A stretch of DNA of 64,000 nt from Aeromicrobium panaciterrae (GCF_031457275.1 NZ_JAVDWH010000001.1:1860001-1924000); one strand, 5' to 3'; positions 19,237 through 29,281 are shown, counted from the stretch's first letter. Notes: generated by a model from the sequence alone, not told the origin. Numbers and translations are program-made.

Positions 19237-19299
19237 CAACTCTCCATCGTGTGCGTAACAACCGGCGCGATTGTGCCACAAGTCAGGGCGTAATCACAC

Positions 19300-20091
19300 T
19301 CAGAAGCCACAAGCGCGCACGAGGGCAAAATATTCCTCGGCAATCGACGGGTGAGCCACCATCACGAGCCGCTCGTTCGGTACCCCGTCGAGTCCGCTCA
19401 ACAGCAGGCCAGATTCGCTGGCAACCAAGCCTCCAGCGGCCAGATCCCACTCCTTCAGACCCTGCTCGACGTACGCGTCGAAGTGCCCTTCGGCGAGTCC
19501 GCACAGGTCGAGCGCGGCTGACCCGGTGCGACGGATGTCACGTATGTGCGGCAGGAAGCGGGCCATCGCCTCGGCCTGCTTGGTTCGCACCTCAGGCACG
19601 TAGTTGAAGCCCGTTGCGACGAGCGCGTGATCAACGCGCGCAACGGCGGGCGCAGCCAACGTGATCCGCTCGGATCCTTCGTACCGCCAGGATCCGGCCC
19701 CGCGAATCGCACCCCACTCAGCACCAGATGCGATATTGACGACGTAGCCGACAACCACGACACCGTCCTGGCGCGCGGCGATCGACACTGCGTACGTCGG
19801 TATGCCGTAGACGAAGTTGACAGTGCCGTCGATGGGGTCGACGACCCAGTCAATCCCCGAGGTACCGATCAGGTCAGCGCCCTCCTCGCCGACAAAGCCG
19901 TCGTCGGGTCGAGCTGACTTGATCCGGGCCCTGATCAATTCTTCGCTGGCCCGATCGATCTGCGTCACGACATCTGTCGGGCTCGACTTGGTATCGGCAA
20001 CCTCGACTCGGCCTGCTGGCCTACTGGCCTTGACGAACGCCGCCGCCTCAAGACCGACCGTACGAGCGAGTTCGAGCAGTCCTTCGCTCAT
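19300..20091 (-). CDS. Inositol-monophosphatase family phosphatase (SuhB-like)
   Basis: 263 residues from the ATG at 20091, overlapping the ferrochelatase stop by ATGA. It has the metal-binding motifs of the family: GEEGAD near residue 68, [13 protein letters not shown] near 85, and [13 protein letters not shown] near 220. These coordinate Mg2+ for hydrolysis of inositol-1-phosphate or related sugar phosphates such as histidinol phosphate or fructose-1,6-bisphosphate. In actinobacteria inositol is needed for phosphatidylinositol and mycothiol. The substrate cannot be fixed from sequence alone. The position matches Rv2701c (suhB). Confidence 0.88.
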   Translation of the reverse strand: MSEGLLELARTVGLEAAAFVKASRPAGRVEVADTKSSPTDVVTQIDRASEELIRARIKSARPDDGFVGEEGADLIGTSGIDWVVDPIDGTVNFVYGIPTYAVSIAARQDGVVVVGYVVNIASGAEWGAIRGAGSWRYEGSERITLAAPAVARVDHALVATGFNYVPEVRTKQAEAMARFLPHIRDIRRTGSAALDLCGLAEGHFDAYVEQGLKEWDLAAGGLVASESGLLLSGLDGVPNERLVMVAHPSIAEEYFALVRACGF

Positions 20092-21125
20092 GCGATGGTC
20101 GGATGATCGGCGCGCGCGTTGAAGCAGCAATCCGCTGGACAGCGATCGTGCGACGGGCCGAAGTCGCCGACCGTCAGTCGCGCCACGGGCTCGCCTCGTT
20201 CTGCTGCGGCCCGCTCGAGCACCAAGTCACGGACCATCGCCACGAAGTCGGGGTGGGTGCCTGGGGTGTCGACGCGCTCGAATGCCATACCGAGCTCCTT
20301 GGCCGTCGCCATGGCTTCCGTGTCGAGGTCGTAGATGACCTCCATGTGGTCCGACACGAAGCCGATCGGGACGACGACTACAGACCTGACGCCGCCCTCG
20401 TGCAGGTCGCGAAGGTGATCGTTGATGTCCGGCTCGAGCCAACGGGTGTGGGGCGAGCCAGAGCGTGAGCAGTACGCGAGCGACCACTTCTCAACACCTG
20501 CACCGTTCGAGACGATCGAGGCGACCTCGTGGTGCTGGAGCTCGTACGCCTTCTTCCCCGGTCCCCCGCTGGCCTCGTTCATGGAGTCGGGAATTGAGTG
20601 CGTCACGAAGATGACGTGAGAGTCGGGCAGATGCTCGAGGCCCGCCTTCGTGGCCTCCGTCAGAGGGCCAACGAAACCGGGGTGATTGAAGTAGTGGCGA
20701 AGTCGGCTCAGCTTCACGTCGAGACCGTTGGTGGCGTCGTACAAGTCTTCGCGGTACTGACGACAGCCTGAGTACGACGAGTAGGCACTGGTGACGAAGC
20801 ACGCCGCGTGAGTGACGCCGTCGGACGCCATCTGGCGTGCGGCATCGCGGAGGTACGGGTCCCAGTTGCGGTTGCCCCAATAGATCGGCAGATCAAGACC
20901 GTGATCAGCGAAGTCCTTGCGCAGAGCCTCAAGAAGCTCCAGGTTCAGCTCGTTGATCGGCGACTTCCCACCGAACAGCGAATAGTGCTGCCCGACTTCC
21001 TCAAGCCGTTCACGCGGGATGCCTCGTCCGGACGTGACGTTCTCCAGGAATGGGACGACGTCCTCGGGGCGCTCCGGGCCTCCGAAGGAAACAAGCAAGA
21101 TCGCGTCGAATGGCCGGGGATCCAT
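20088..21125 (-). CDS. hemH: Ferrochelatase (coproporphyrin III ferrochelatase)
   Basis: 345 residues. Inserts Fe2+ into coproporphyrin III (or protoporphyrin) in heme synthesis; actinobacterial enzymes belong to the coproporphyrin-dependent branch (CpfC). Seen: [15 protein letters not shown] at the start, [15 protein letters not shown], the THSIPDSM metal-site region, and a cysteine-rich end [11 protein letters not shown] (C329, C333, C334). With C near 155 these can bind the [2Fe-2S] cluster known from the M. tuberculosis enzyme. It is followed by the suhB-like gene with ATGA overlap and is divergent, only 40 bp away, from an MFS gene. Confidence 0.94.
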   Translation of the reverse strand: MDPRPFDAILLVSFGGPERPEDVVPFLENVTSGRGIPRERLEEVGQHYSLFGGKSPINELNLELLEALRKDFADHGLDLPIYWGNRNWDPYLRDAARQMASDGVTHAACFVTSAYSSYSGCRQYREDLYDATNGLDVKLSRLRHYFNHPGFVGPLTEATKAGLEHLPDSHVIFVTHSIPDSMNEASGGPGKKAYELQHHEVASIVSNGAGVEKWSLAYCSRSGSPHTRWLEPDINDHLRDLHEGGVRSVVVVPIGFVSDHMEVIYDLDTEAMATAKELGMAFERVDTPGTHPDFVAMVRDLVLERAAAERGEPVARLTVGDFGPSHDRCPADCCFNARADHPTIA

Positions 21126-21150
21126 GCTCCTAGTTTCTCACGGCAGCGGA

Positions 21151-21156
21151 TAGGGT
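21151..21156 (+). promoter_or_regulatory. -10 element of MFS gene
   Basis: TAGGGT, 9 nt before the ATG at 21166. It lies within the 40-bp gap shared with divergent hemH. Confidence 0.5.
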
Positions 21157-21165
21157 TCTGAGCCC

Positions 21166-22350
21166 ATGCTTGGTACCTACCGCGACGTGCTCTCACGACC
21201 CGGTGCAGCGCTGTTCTCGTTCACCGGAATGATCTCGCGCTTCCCGCTCTCGATGGTCGGTCTGGGACTCGTGCTGGTGGTGTCAGATCGCACCGGCTCG
21301 TACGGCCACGCCGGCAGTGTTGCGGCGGCGTACGTACTCGCATCCGCCGCGTTAGGGCCGACCCAGGGCAGGCTGACTGACAAGCTCGGTCAGGCTCCGG
21401 TTCTGCTTGTAGTTGGAGCGCTTTACGCCGTCGGAATATCGCTGACGCTCGTCGCCATCGATCGCGACTGGGAGACACCGTGGGTTCATGTCTGCGCGGC
21501 TCTGGCCGGCGCGGTCATGCCGCAGACAGGCAGCATGGTGCGGGCGCGGTGGACGCATGTCGTCACCGACCGCACGCAGCTCAACACTGCGTTCTCGATC
21601 GAAGCCATCCTGGATGAGGTCGTGTTCCTCGTGGGTCCAGTCGTGGTCACGTTCCTCACGATCCAGGTCTCCGACTTCTCCGGACTGGTGGTCGCTGCAG
21701 TGGCCGCTGCGATCGGCTCCTGGGCGCTCGCGGCACAGCGTGCGACCGCTCCTGCGGCGTCCGAGCACACCTCGACCACGCGCGCTCACCTGTCGTGGTT
21801 CTTGCTGGGCCGCGTCGTCTTTGCCTCCGTCGGTCTTGGCGTGCTTTTCGGCTCAGCCGAGGTGATCGTCGTTGCCTTCGCGACCGAGGAAGGTCAGCGC
21901 GGTGCGTCGGGCGTCGTACTCGCCATCTGGGCGGCAGGCAGCTTGATTGCCGGCTTGCTGGTCGGCGCGCTGCCGAGATCACGCGATCCGCTGAAGCGTT
22001 GGCGTACATCGCTGCTCGCACTGAGCTTGCTTTTCGTGCCACTGCTCTTTGTGTCAGGCCTCGTCTGGCTCGCCGTCGGCATGTTCCTGACCGGTTTCAT
22101 GATCTCTCCGACTCTCATCGCGAGCGCCAGCCTGGTCGAGCTGTACGTGGCACCATCACGGCTCACTGAGGCCCTCACGTGGGGAACGACAGGACTCATG
22201 GTTGGCGTCGCGCCGGGCGCTGCCATCGCTGGTTGGGTTGTCGACAATCACGATGCTTCCGCGGCTTTCATGGTGCCTTTGGTCGCCGGGCTTGCAGGCT
22301 CAATCGTCGCCTTCACCCTGCGACCGCAGGCCGAACCAGCCGCGGCGTGA
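21166..22350 (+). CDS. MFS transporter, 12 membrane segments
   Basis: 394 residues with about twelve hydrophobic helices and a short cytosolic loop in the middle. The first half has SRPGAALFSFTGMISRFPLSM-type start residues and GRLTDKLGQAPVLLV (the loop 2-3 motif). No substrate signature is visible, and similar proteins are annotated as general MFS efflux carriers. It runs divergently from hemH, which might suggest heme-related export, but nothing in the protein supports this. putA starts 35 bp after its stop. Confidence 0.8.
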   Translation: MLGTYRDVLSRPGAALFSFTGMISRFPLSMVGLGLVLVVSDRTGSYGHAGSVAAAYVLASAALGPTQGRLTDKLGQAPVLLVVGALYAVGISLTLVAIDRDWETPWVHVCAALAGAVMPQTGSMVRARWTHVVTDRTQLNTAFSIEAILDEVVFLVGPVVVTFLTIQVSDFSGLVVAAVAAAIGSWALAAQRATAPAASEHTSTTRAHLSWFLLGRVVFASVGLGVLFGSAEVIVVAFATEEGQRGASGVVLAIWAAGSLIAGLLVGALPRSRDPLKRWRTSLLALSLLFVPLLFVSGLVWLAVGMFLTGFMISPTLIASASLVELYVAPSRLTEALTWGTTGLMVGVAPGAAIAGWVVDNHDASAAFMVPLVAGLAGSIVAFTLRPQAEPAAA

Positions 22351-22369
22351 ACGTGCACCCGAATGGCAT

Positions 22370-22375
22370 TAGCCT
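22370..22375 (+). promoter_or_regulatory. Possible -10 element of putA
   Basis: TAGCCT, 10 nt before the chosen ATG at 22386, inside the short gap after the MFS gene. It would give a message with a very short leader. Confidence 0.4.
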
Positions 22376-22385
22376 TGGCGATGAG

Positions 22386-25300
22386 ATGACCGAATTGACC
22401 CTTGCCGAACGCAGCGTTGAGCTCGTCCGAACCTGGCTCGAACCACAGCGCCGAGCAGCGCAGCGCACTGACCCCGCCGCCGAGCGACTCGCCAATCTCC
22501 TCAAGGATCCGCGAGGTCTCGAGTTCACGATCGGGTTCGTGGACCGCGTCGTACGACCTGACGATTCGCGAGTTGCTGCCCGCAATCTCCGTACGCTCGC
22601 CGCTCACACCCCAGCCTTCCTGCCGTGGGGCCAGCGTCTGCTTCTCAAGCTCGGTGCGTTCGCCGCAATCGTGTTTCCGGGGCTGGTCGTCAAGATCGCT
22701 CGCAACACCCTCCGCCGTATGGTCGGCCATCTCGTCATCGACGCGCGCCCACAGCAGCTCGGCAAGGCGATCAAGCGTCTCCGCGCTGGCGGCGATCGCC
22801 TCAACCTCAACCTCCTCGGCGAAGCAGTCCTGGGCGAGCGCGAAGCTGCACACCGCCGCGACGGCACGATGGAACTCCTCGAGCGCGATGACGTCGACTA
22901 CGTCTCGGTCAAGGTCTCCTCAGTTGCCAGCCAGCTCTCGATGTGGGCATTCGACGAGTCCGTCACCCGTGTCGTCAAGCAGCTCACGCCGCTGTACGAA
23001 CGTGCCTCGACGGGCGAACCGACGTTCATCAACCTGGACATGGAGGAGTACCACGACCTCGACCTGACGGTCGCCGTGTTCACCCACCTCCTCGACTCGT
23101 TCCCCGATCTCGAAGCTGGCATCGTCCTGCAGGCCTACCTCCCCGATGCGCTTTCCGCGATGCAGGAGCTGCAGGAATGGGCAGCCAAGCGTCGCTCCAA
23201 CGGTGGCGCGCCCATCAAGGTCCGCGTCGTCAAGGGCGCAAACCTCGCGATGGAACGTGTCGATGCAGCCATTCATGGCTGGCCGCTGGCCACGTGGTCG
23301 ACCAAGCAGGAGACCGACACCAACTACAAGCGCGTACTTGATTGGGCGATGACCTCCGAGCGTGTCGATGGGGTTCGTATCGGCGTCGCGGGTCAAAACC
23401 TGTTCGACATCGCCTACGCGTGGTTGCTGGCGGGCGATCGCGGCGTACGCGATGCGGTTGAGTTCGAGATGTTGCTCGGTATGGACACGGGTCCGACCGA
23501 CGCGGTTCGCAATGACATCGAGCAGCTGCTGCTCTACACGCCAGTCGTGAAGCCTGCAGAGTTCGATGTCGCGATCTCCTACCTCGTACGGCGGCTCGAA
23601 GAGAACGCCAGCAGCGACAACTTCATGTCCGCAGCCTTCGAGATCGGCGACAACCCCGAACTGTTGTCACGCGAGATTCAGCGATTCCTTGAGTCGGTCA
23701 AGAATCTCGACGAGACCGTTCCTTCGCCCCATCGCAACCAGAACCGTCTGACTGAGACGCCGTCGGCAGGCACGGACTCATTCGCCAACACTCCCGACAC
23801 AGACCCTTCCACCAGCGAGAACCGCGAGTGGGGTCGACTGGCACTCAGCCGGTCGATATACACGCAGCTCGGCGCGGAGACCGTGCGGTCCAACAAGCTC
23901 CTTGGTCCGGCGAACCTCGAGACCCTCATCCAGGAGACGTGCGCCGCTGCGCAGGCTTGGCAGGCTCGTGGCTCGGACGTACGCGCGTGGATCCTGCACG
24001 AAGCCGCCAGCGCGCTGGGTGCGCGCCGCGGCGACCTGATCTCGGTCATGGCAGCCGAAGCCGGCAAGACCATCGCCGAGGGCGATGTTGAGGTCAGCGA
24101 AGCGATCGACTTCGCCAACTACTACGCGGAGTCGGCTCGCCGACTCGACGTCGTTGACGGCGCCGAGTTCCAACCCGACCGTCTGACCGTCGTCACTCCC
24201 CCGTGGAACTTCCCGGTCGCGATCCCGGCCGGCTCGGTGCTCGCCGCTCTCGCGGTCGGCAGCGGCGTCATCATCAAGGCCGCTCCGCAGACTCCGCGCA
24301 GCGCCGCCGTCATGGTCGAAGCGCTGTGGCAAGCGGGTGTCCCGCGGGATGTCTTGCGCTACGTGACGATCGATGAGGGCCCGCTGAGCAAGGCCCTGAT
24401 TTCGCACTCCGACGTTGACCGGGTCATCTTGACCGGTGCGTGGGAGACAGCAAACCTGTTCCGCTCATGGCGGCCCGAGCTTCCTCTGCTTGCCGAGACC
24501 AGCGGCAAGAACGCCATCATCGTGACTCCCAGCGCCGACCTCGACCTCGCCGTCGCAGATGTCGTCAAGAGTGCCTTCGGCCACGCCGGACAGAAGTGTT
24601 CGGCGGCGAGCCTCGTGATCCTCGTCGGGTCGGTTGGTCACTCGGAGCGGTTCCGCCGTCAGCTCGTTGACGCCGCGTCGTCGCTGCGGGTCGGATTCCC
24701 CACCGACCCTGAAGTCGCGATGGGCCCCATCATCGAACCGCCGCTCGGCAAGCTCGCCGAAGGGCTCACCACGCTCGGTCGCGGCGAGACCTGGTTGCTG
24801 GCTCCCAACCAGCAGGGCAGCGACCCCCGCGTATGGACCCCGGGCATCCGTGACGGCGTACGCCCCGGCAGCACGTTCCATGGGACGGAGTACTTCGGCC
24901 CGATCCTCGGCGTCATGCACGCCAAGTCGCTTGCCCAAGCCATCGAATGGCAGAACGCAACCGACTACGGCCTCACCGCTGGCATCCACTCTCTTGACGC
25001 CGACGAGGTCAACACCTGGATCGACGAGGTCCAGGCCGGCAATCTCTACGTCAACCGAGGCACCACCGGCGCGATCGTTCAGCGTCAGCCCTTCGGCGGT
25101 TGGAAGCGTTCGTCCGTCGGCACCACTGCCAAGGCGGGAGGGCCGAACTACCTGACCCACCTCGGTTCCTGGAAGTCGCGACCGTTGCGAAGCGCACCGA
25201 AGGTAAAGGTCCTTCCCGAGGTCGAGGCAATCCTCGACGCAGCGAAGTCATTGGTCACGCCCACGCAACTCCGCGAGCTGCGGGAAGCTGCCGGCTCGGA

Positions 25301-25778
25301 TGAGAAGGCGTGGAAGCGCGAGTACGGCGTCATGAAGGACGTCTCGGCTCTCGGTGTTGAGCGCAACGTGTTCCGCTACGTACCGGTTCCGGTGACCATC
25401 CGGTTCGAAGGATCCAACTTTGAGCTCGTACGCGTACTCATTGCAGCAGCGCGTACCGGCGCCCAGGTCACCGTGAGCTCGCCGACCGAACTGCCCGAAA
25501 AGCTCGTCCAACGGCCGCGCATCGAGGCGCACAACGACTGGCTGGCGTACGTCGCTGCGGAACGCCCAGCGCGCGTACGCCTCATCGGTACCAAGGCGAA
25601 GGCCAAGGACATCGCCGTTGCTGTTGGTGGCGATCCGGATGTCGCGATCTACGCAGGCGCGGTGACATTGTCGGGCCGCGTCGAGGCTCTGCCGTTCCTC
25701 AAGGAGCAGGCCATCTCGATCACCAACCACCGCTTCGGCAACCGCGATGCCGAGTTCGAGTGGGTTCTCCCCCGCTAA
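22386..25778 (+). CDS. putA: Bifunctional proline dehydrogenase / L-glutamate gamma-semialdehyde dehydrogenase
   Basis: 1130 residues from the ATG at 22386 (TELTLAERSVELVRTWL); the open frame extends further upstream into the MFS gene but is not conserved there. Residues about 80-430 are the FAD-dependent proline dehydrogenase barrel (VKVSSVASQL, QAYLPDAL, RVVKGANLAMERVD). Residues about 500-965 are the aldehyde dehydrogenase with E704 (LLAETSGKN) and catalytic C738 (GQKCSAASLV). A C-terminal region of about 160 residues follows. The enzyme converts proline to glutamate by internal channelling. There is no N-terminal ribbon-helix-helix, so it is not self-regulating as in enterobacteria. The end overlaps the convergent TRIC-like gene by 4 bp. 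Confidence 0.95.
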   Translation: MTELTLAERSVELVRTWLEPQRRAAQRTDPAAERLANLLKDPRGLEFTIGFVDRVVRPDDSRVAARNLRTLAAHTPAFLPWGQRLLLKLGAFAAIVFPGLVVKIARNTLRRMVGHLVIDARPQQLGKAIKRLRAGGDRLNLNLLGEAVLGEREAAHRRDGTMELLERDDVDYVSVKVSSVASQLSMWAFDESVTRVVKQLTPLYERASTGEPTFINLDMEEYHDLDLTVAVFTHLLDSFPDLEAGIVLQAYLPDALSAMQELQEWAAKRRSNGGAPIKVRVVKGANLAMERVDAAIHGWPLATWSTKQETDTNYKRVLDWAMTSERVDGVRIGVAGQNLFDIAYAWLLAGDRGVRDAVEFEMLLGMDTGPTDAVRNDIEQLLLYTPVVKPAEFDVAISYLVRRLEENASSDNFMSAAFEIGDNPELLSREIQRFLESVKNLDETVPSPHRNQNRLTETPSAGTDSFANTPDTDPSTSENREWGRLALSRSIYTQLGAETVRSNKLLGPANLETLIQETCAAAQAWQARGSDVRAWILHEAASALGARRGDLISVMAAEAGKTIAEGDVEVSEAIDFANYYAESARRLDVVDGAEFQPDRLTVVTPPWNFPVAIPAGSVLAALAVGSGVIIKAAPQTPRSAAVMVEALWQAGVPRDVLRYVTIDEGPLSKALISHSDVDRVILTGAWETANLFRSWRPELPLLAETSGKNAIIVTPSADLDLAVADVVKSAFGHAGQKCSAASLVILVGSVGHSERFRRQLVDAASSLRVGFPTDPEVAMGPIIEPPLGKLAEGLTTLGRGETWLLAPNQQGSDPRVWTPGIRDGVRPGSTFHGTEYFGPILGVMHAKSLAQAIEWQNATDYGLTAGIHSLDADEVNTWIDEVQAGNLYVNRGTTGAIVQRQPFGGWKRSSVGTTAKAGGPNYLTHLGSWKSRPLRSAPKVKVLPEVEAILDAAKSLVTPTQLRELREAAGSDEKAWKREYGVMKDVSALGVERNVFRYVPVPVTIRFEGSNFELVRVLIAAARTGAQVTVSSPTELPEKLVQRPRIEAHNDWLAYVAAERPARVRLIGTKAKAKDIAVAVGGDPDVAIYAGAVTLSGRVEALPFLKEQAISITNHRFGNRDAEFEWVLPR

Positions 25779-26395
25779 CCGCGATCGGCGCCCGGCGCGA
25801 TCGGCGCAGTCCAGCCACGCGCCAGCGCAGCGAGCCTCCACACCAGGCACACCGCAGCGGCGAGTCCGTACCAAGCGGACGCATAGTTCTCGTGGGCAAT
25901 GACCGATGCCATCAACGCGCCTGCAAAGGCCGGCGTCGCGTACAACTCGCCTCGGAAGATGACCGGTACGCGCCCCGCTGCGACGTCTCGCATCATGCCG
26001 CCGCCGACGCCGGTCAGTAAACCCAGAACGGACGCAGCGAGGATGTTGAGCCCGGCGTCGTCTGCCTTCACGGCTCCCGTGACACAGAACAGCGAAAGAC
26101 CGATCGCGTCGAGCACCATGATCTGCTTCTCCATGCGCCCGATCGTCGGGTGGAAGTAGAACACCAGCACCGCCGTTGCTGCCGGCACGACGAGGTAGCG
26201 CCAGTCGTCGAGTGCCGCGGGCGGCACGGCACCGATCAGCACATCACGGAGCACGCCGCCGCCTAGACCCGTGATCAGGGCCAGCACCATGACGCCGAAG
26301 AGGTCAAGCTCCTTGCGTACGCCGACCAGCGCACCGGTTGCGGCAAACACCGCAATTCCGGCAAGGTCGAGGATCAGAAGAAGCGTGTCGGACAC
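25775..26395 (-). CDS. TRIC-type cation channel family protein (YicG/UPF0126)
   Basis: 206 residues, seven hydrophobic segments built as two repeats. Each repeat contains the glycine motif: GLGGGVLRDVLIG in the first and GVGGGMMRDVAAGRVP in the second. This is the prokaryotic relative of trimeric intracellular cation channels, thought to pass K+ or other monovalent cations. The start is the GTG at 26395, 7 nt after TACGGT. The physiological role is not known. Confidence 0.85.
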   Translation of the reverse strand: MSDTLLLILDLAGIAVFAATGALVGVRKELDLFGVMVLALITGLGGGVLRDVLIGAVPPAALDDWRYLVVPAATAVLVFYFHPTIGRMEKQIMVLDAIGLSLFCVTGAVKADDAGLNILAASVLGLLTGVGGGMMRDVAAGRVPVIFRGELYATPAFAGALMASVIAHENYASAWYGLAAAVCLVWRLAALARGWTAPIAPGADRG

Positions 26396-26402
26396 GTCGA
26401 CG

Positions 26403-26408
26403 ACCGTA
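26403..26408 (-). promoter_or_regulatory. -10 element of TRIC-like gene
   Basis: TACGGT on the minus strand, 7 nt from the GTG at 26395. No ribosome site is seen. Confidence 0.6.
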
Positions 26409-26450
26409 TCTGGTGTCGGCGCGTCACCGCAGGTTCGGCACGGGCAAGCC

Positions 26451-26484
26451 TAGGATGAAGTCAGCCCCCGCGAACGAGGGCTGA
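26451..26484 (+). promoter_or_regulatory. sepH promoter and 5' leader hairpin
   Basis: TAGGAT (26451-26456) is a -10 element placing transcription start near 26463. The leader begins with a 7-bp stem TCAGCCC/GGGCTGA (26461-26467, 26478-26484). The ribosome site GGAGG follows near 26498. The stem at the very 5' end may protect the message; that is inference. Confidence 0.5.
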
Positions 26485-26509
26485 TGCACAGCAATTGGAG
26501 GCGGCGCCA

Positions 26510-27469
26510 ATGCGCGAACTCGGTCTCGATGGACTGAGCGAGGATGGACGGTTCCTCGTCGCGCGCGACTCTGCCACGCAAGAGGCATTCCACATCCCAG
26601 TCGACCACCGCCTTTCTTCCCTGGTCGCGAAGTCTTCCCGCAGCGGTATCCCCGCAGGCCAGTTGGAGATCAAGATGGAAAGTTCGCTCAGTCCCCGTGA
26701 CATCCAGACGCGCATACGCCGCGGCGAGACCGTCGAGTCGGTCGCCGAGTCCGCCGGCGTGCCCGTGGATCAGATCGACCGGTTCGCCGGTCCAGTCCTC
26801 GCGGAGCGTGAATACATGTGCGAGCAGGCCCGCAAGACCACGATCCGACGCAAGCATGTGGGCGGCACCGGTGTGCTGCTTGGCGTCCTGGTGAGCGAGA
26901 ACATTGCAGCAGACGGAGGCGTGCCCGAGTCCGCGACGTGGGACTCCTGGCGACGCGAGGACGGCCGCTGGACCGTCACCGTGACCCCAGATGGCGATCA
27001 TCCGGCCAGCTTCCTGTTCGACGTCAAGGGTCGCTACGTCGTTCCGGCTGACGAATTCGCTCACGGACTGGTCGGCGACGTTGCCCTCCCAGATTCCGCA
27101 GACATGGCGATCGCAGACGCCGTACGCACGACGTCGCGCAAGGCTCCGATCGAGACCGAGGACCTGGTCGACGAGATCATCGACGAGGTTGAGAGCGTCA
27201 CCGAGTCCACCGACGACCTCACTGAGGTTCCGTCAGCTGTGTCGTCGATCAAGGAAGCTCGTGACCGTCGGGCTCTCGAGCAGCTCGCCCTCGATGCGGA
27301 GGAAGCCGAGCAGCCCCAAGTTGAGCAGGCTCAGCACGAAGACGACTTCGAAGACTCAATCGAGCACGATGTCGCCGTGCCCGACACGATGGGCCCCCGC
27401 AAGAAGCGCCACGAGCGCCGTCGCGTCCCCAGCTGGGACGAGATCATGTTCGGCGACAAGCAGGACTGA
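26510..27469 (+). CDS. sepH: Septation protein SepH
   Basis: 319 residues; start fixed by GGAGG 8 nt upstream of the ATG. The N-terminal DUF3071 domain (MRELGLDGLSEDGRFLVA, then LSPRDIQTRIRRGETVESVA with a helix-turn-helix, residues about 60-95) is the region that in Streptomyces and mycobacterial SepH binds FtsZ and promotes its assembly at division sites. The mid part has ATWDSWRREDGRWTVTV. The C-terminal half is acidic and probably disordered, ending in a basic RKKRHERRRVPSWDEIMFG motif shared among SepH proteins. Confidence 0.93.
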   Translation: MRELGLDGLSEDGRFLVARDSATQEAFHIPVDHRLSSLVAKSSRSGIPAGQLEIKMESSLSPRDIQTRIRRGETVESVAESAGVPVDQIDRFAGPVLAEREYMCEQARKTTIRRKHVGGTGVLLGVLVSENIAADGGVPESATWDSWRREDGRWTVTVTPDGDHPASFLFDVKGRYVVPADEFAHGLVGDVALPDSADMAIADAVRTTSRKAPIETEDLVDEIIDEVESVTESTDDLTEVPSAVSSIKEARDRRALEQLALDAEEAEQPQVEQAQHEDDFEDSIEHDVAVPDTMGPRKKRHERRRVPSWDEIMFGDKQD

Positions 27470-27478
27470 CTCGGCTCG

Positions 27479-28144
27479 CTAAAACGGCAGGACGTCGGGT
27501 GACATCGCCGCGGCGTTGGCCGTGGCTGCTGTCATGCGGCGGCGATGGTGACGGCGGCACAGGACTTCATAGCCCACGACCTTCTCGACCACATCGCTGT
27601 CCGGCGTGAGGTCGTGCTCGACATCGCCGACGACGATGACCTCGCCTTCGATGACCATCACGCCGTCTTCCGTACGGGCGTTGTGGGTCGCACGCTCTCC
27701 GCACCAGCACAGCGCCTCGACCTGGAGCGTATGAACGCGGTCTGCGAGCTCGATCAACCGAGCTGAGCCTGAGAACAGTTGCGTACGGAAGTCAGTCAGG
27801 ATCCCGAACGCAAACACATCGATCGAGAGCTCGTCGACGATCTTGGAGAGCTGGTCGATCTGATCGACGGTGTAGAACTGTGCCTCGTCGCACACGAAGT
27901 AGTCGATGCGGCCGCCCTGCGTCAGCTGATCGACCGTGTAGTGCCAAAAGTGGAACTCATCGCCGACTTCGATCGCCTCGACGGACAGACCGAGTCGACT
28001 CGACAGCGTCGACTTGCCGGCACGGTCGTGGGAGGTGAACACCAGACCGACTCGTCCGCGCGCCCTGTGGTTGTGGTCGACCTGCAGCGCGAGCGTGGAC
28101 TTACCGCAGTCCATCGTGCCGGTGTAGAAGTTCAGATCAGCCAC
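27479..28144 (-). CDS. tdk: Thymidine kinase
   Basis: 221 residues. Phosphorylates thymidine with ATP in the pyrimidine salvage pathway. P-loop GTMDCGKST (9-17), the DEAQFYT Walker-B-like segment, and the zinc-lasso cysteines CWCGERATHNAR and CRRHHRR near the C-terminus define the bacterial type II enzyme. The GTG start lies 18 bp after the stop of the upstream phosphatase-like gene, with AGGA just before it. Its convergent neighbour sepH ends only 9 bp away. Confidence 0.93.
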   Translation of the reverse strand: MADLNFYTGTMDCGKSTLALQVDHNHRARGRVGLVFTSHDRAGKSTLSSRLGLSVEAIEVGDEFHFWHYTVDQLTQGGRIDYFVCDEAQFYTVDQIDQLSKIVDELSIDVFAFGILTDFRTQLFSGSARLIELADRVHTLQVEALCWCGERATHNARTEDGVMVIEGEVIVVGDVEHDLTPDSDVVEKVVGYEVLCRRHHRRRMTAATANAAAMSPDVLPF

Positions 28145-28162
28145 GGATCCATCCTGCCAGCG

Positions 28163-29281
28163 TCACTGTGCAACCAGCACGGGTATGCGCAGCTCAGGCT
28201 CGGTGATCGAGCCATGGAAACCGGTCATCTTCATCTCGATCACGAAGTCTGCCGTGGAAAACACTGCGAAGTCGCCGAGTGATGCCACCACGACATCGCC
28301 GATGCGGCCGCGGACCTCGGGAGCGATCGGACCGAACCAGTCCTCGATACCGTCCTGCGTACGCACGACCGCGCGATCGCCGAGCTTCTCAGCCCATCGT
28401 GCTGCGACGTCGTCCGCAGATCCGTTGCGCGTGTAGAGATGACGGAACCGGGCCTCGCCAGCCAACATCGTGACGTCGTTGAGCAACGCCGGGTGCTGGT
28501 TGACGTCGAAACGGTTCTCCATCGGGAGGTCGATCATTCCGTGGTCCGCCGTGACGATCAGAACGCAGTCGTTGGGGAGCTCGGCACGCAGGTCGGCAAT
28601 CTCCTGGTCGACGGTCGTGAGCATCTCGCGCCACTTCTCCGAACCACACCCGTAGGCGTGACCCGTGTGGTCAAGCCGGGACTCGTACGCGTACGTCACC
28701 GAGCGTGGCGCCGCCTCGATGACCTCGACGATGACATCGAGTCGCTCCCACACCGAATTGACCCCATGGAACGGCACGCCACGTTGACTGCACAGCGTGA
28801 GGCCCGTGTCGACGAACTTCGCGTCGTTGACCGAGGATGCTTCAATGCCGTCGGCCTGAAGCAACTCAAGGACAGTCGGCCGTGGCTGCCAGACGACCGG
28901 ATCGATTGGCAGATCCCACCGGAGGGCGTTGAGCCGCAGCCCCGTCTCTGGGTCTCGGGAGGTGTAGCCGACCATTCCGTGGCTGCCGGCTGAAACTCCG
29001 GTTCCCAGCGACGTCAAGCTGGTCGCCGTGGTCGACGGGACGCCGCACACGACGTCACTGACGCCCCCGAGCGAGGCCAGGAACGGGGCCTCAGCCGCGT
29101 GAGCCTCGAGCAGAGTCTGTCCGAGACCGTCGACCAAAAGGACGACGTAGCGCGGCGCCTCTGGCAGTTCGAGAGTGTTGGCGAATCCCCGGCTGCCCAG
29201 TGCTGCCGCGACGGACGGCATGACCTGGTCGATCGTGCGGCGACCAGCCAGTCCTGGCAGTGCCAGACCGGCCTGTGTCAT
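28163..29281 (-). CDS. Alkaline phosphatase superfamily protein (nucleotide pyrophosphatase/phosphodiesterase-like)
   Basis: 372 residues from the ATG at 29281, overlapping the DUF5998 stop by ATGA; the longer frame upstream is arginine-rich antisense-like sequence. Metal and nucleophile motifs are RYVVLLVDGLGQTLL (first metal Asp), CGVPSTTATSLTSLGTG (nucleophile Thr), LDHTGHAYG and VTADHGMIDLP. No signal peptide is seen, so it is cytosolic. The substrate could be a nucleotide or phosphonate ester and is not known. A related gene is a common neighbour of tdk and DUF5998 in actinobacteria. Confidence 0.88.
   Translation of the reverse strand: MTQAGLALPGLAGRRTIDQVMPSVAAALGSRGFANTLELPEAPRYVVLLVDGLGQTLLEAHAAEAPFLASLGGVSDVVCGVPSTTATSLTSLGTGVSAGSHGMVGYTSRDPETGLRLNALRWDLPIDPVVWQPRPTVLELLQADGIEASSVNDAKFVDTGLTLCSQRGVPFHGVNSVWERLDVIVEVIEAAPRSVTYAYESRLDHTGHAYGCGSEKWREMLTTVDQEIADLRAELPNDCVLIVTADHGMIDLPMENRFDVNQHPALLNDVTMLAGEARFRHLYTRNGSADDVAARWAEKLGDRAVVRTQDGIEDWFGPIAPEVRGRIGDVVVASLGDFAVFSTADFVIEMKMTGFHGSITEPELRIPVLVAQ

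Noticed and set aside
22179..22385. N-terminal extension of putA into the MFS gene
   Set aside because: The extension is Arg/Gly-rich, overlaps the conserved end of the MFS protein, and PutA similarity begins only at the ATG at 22386.
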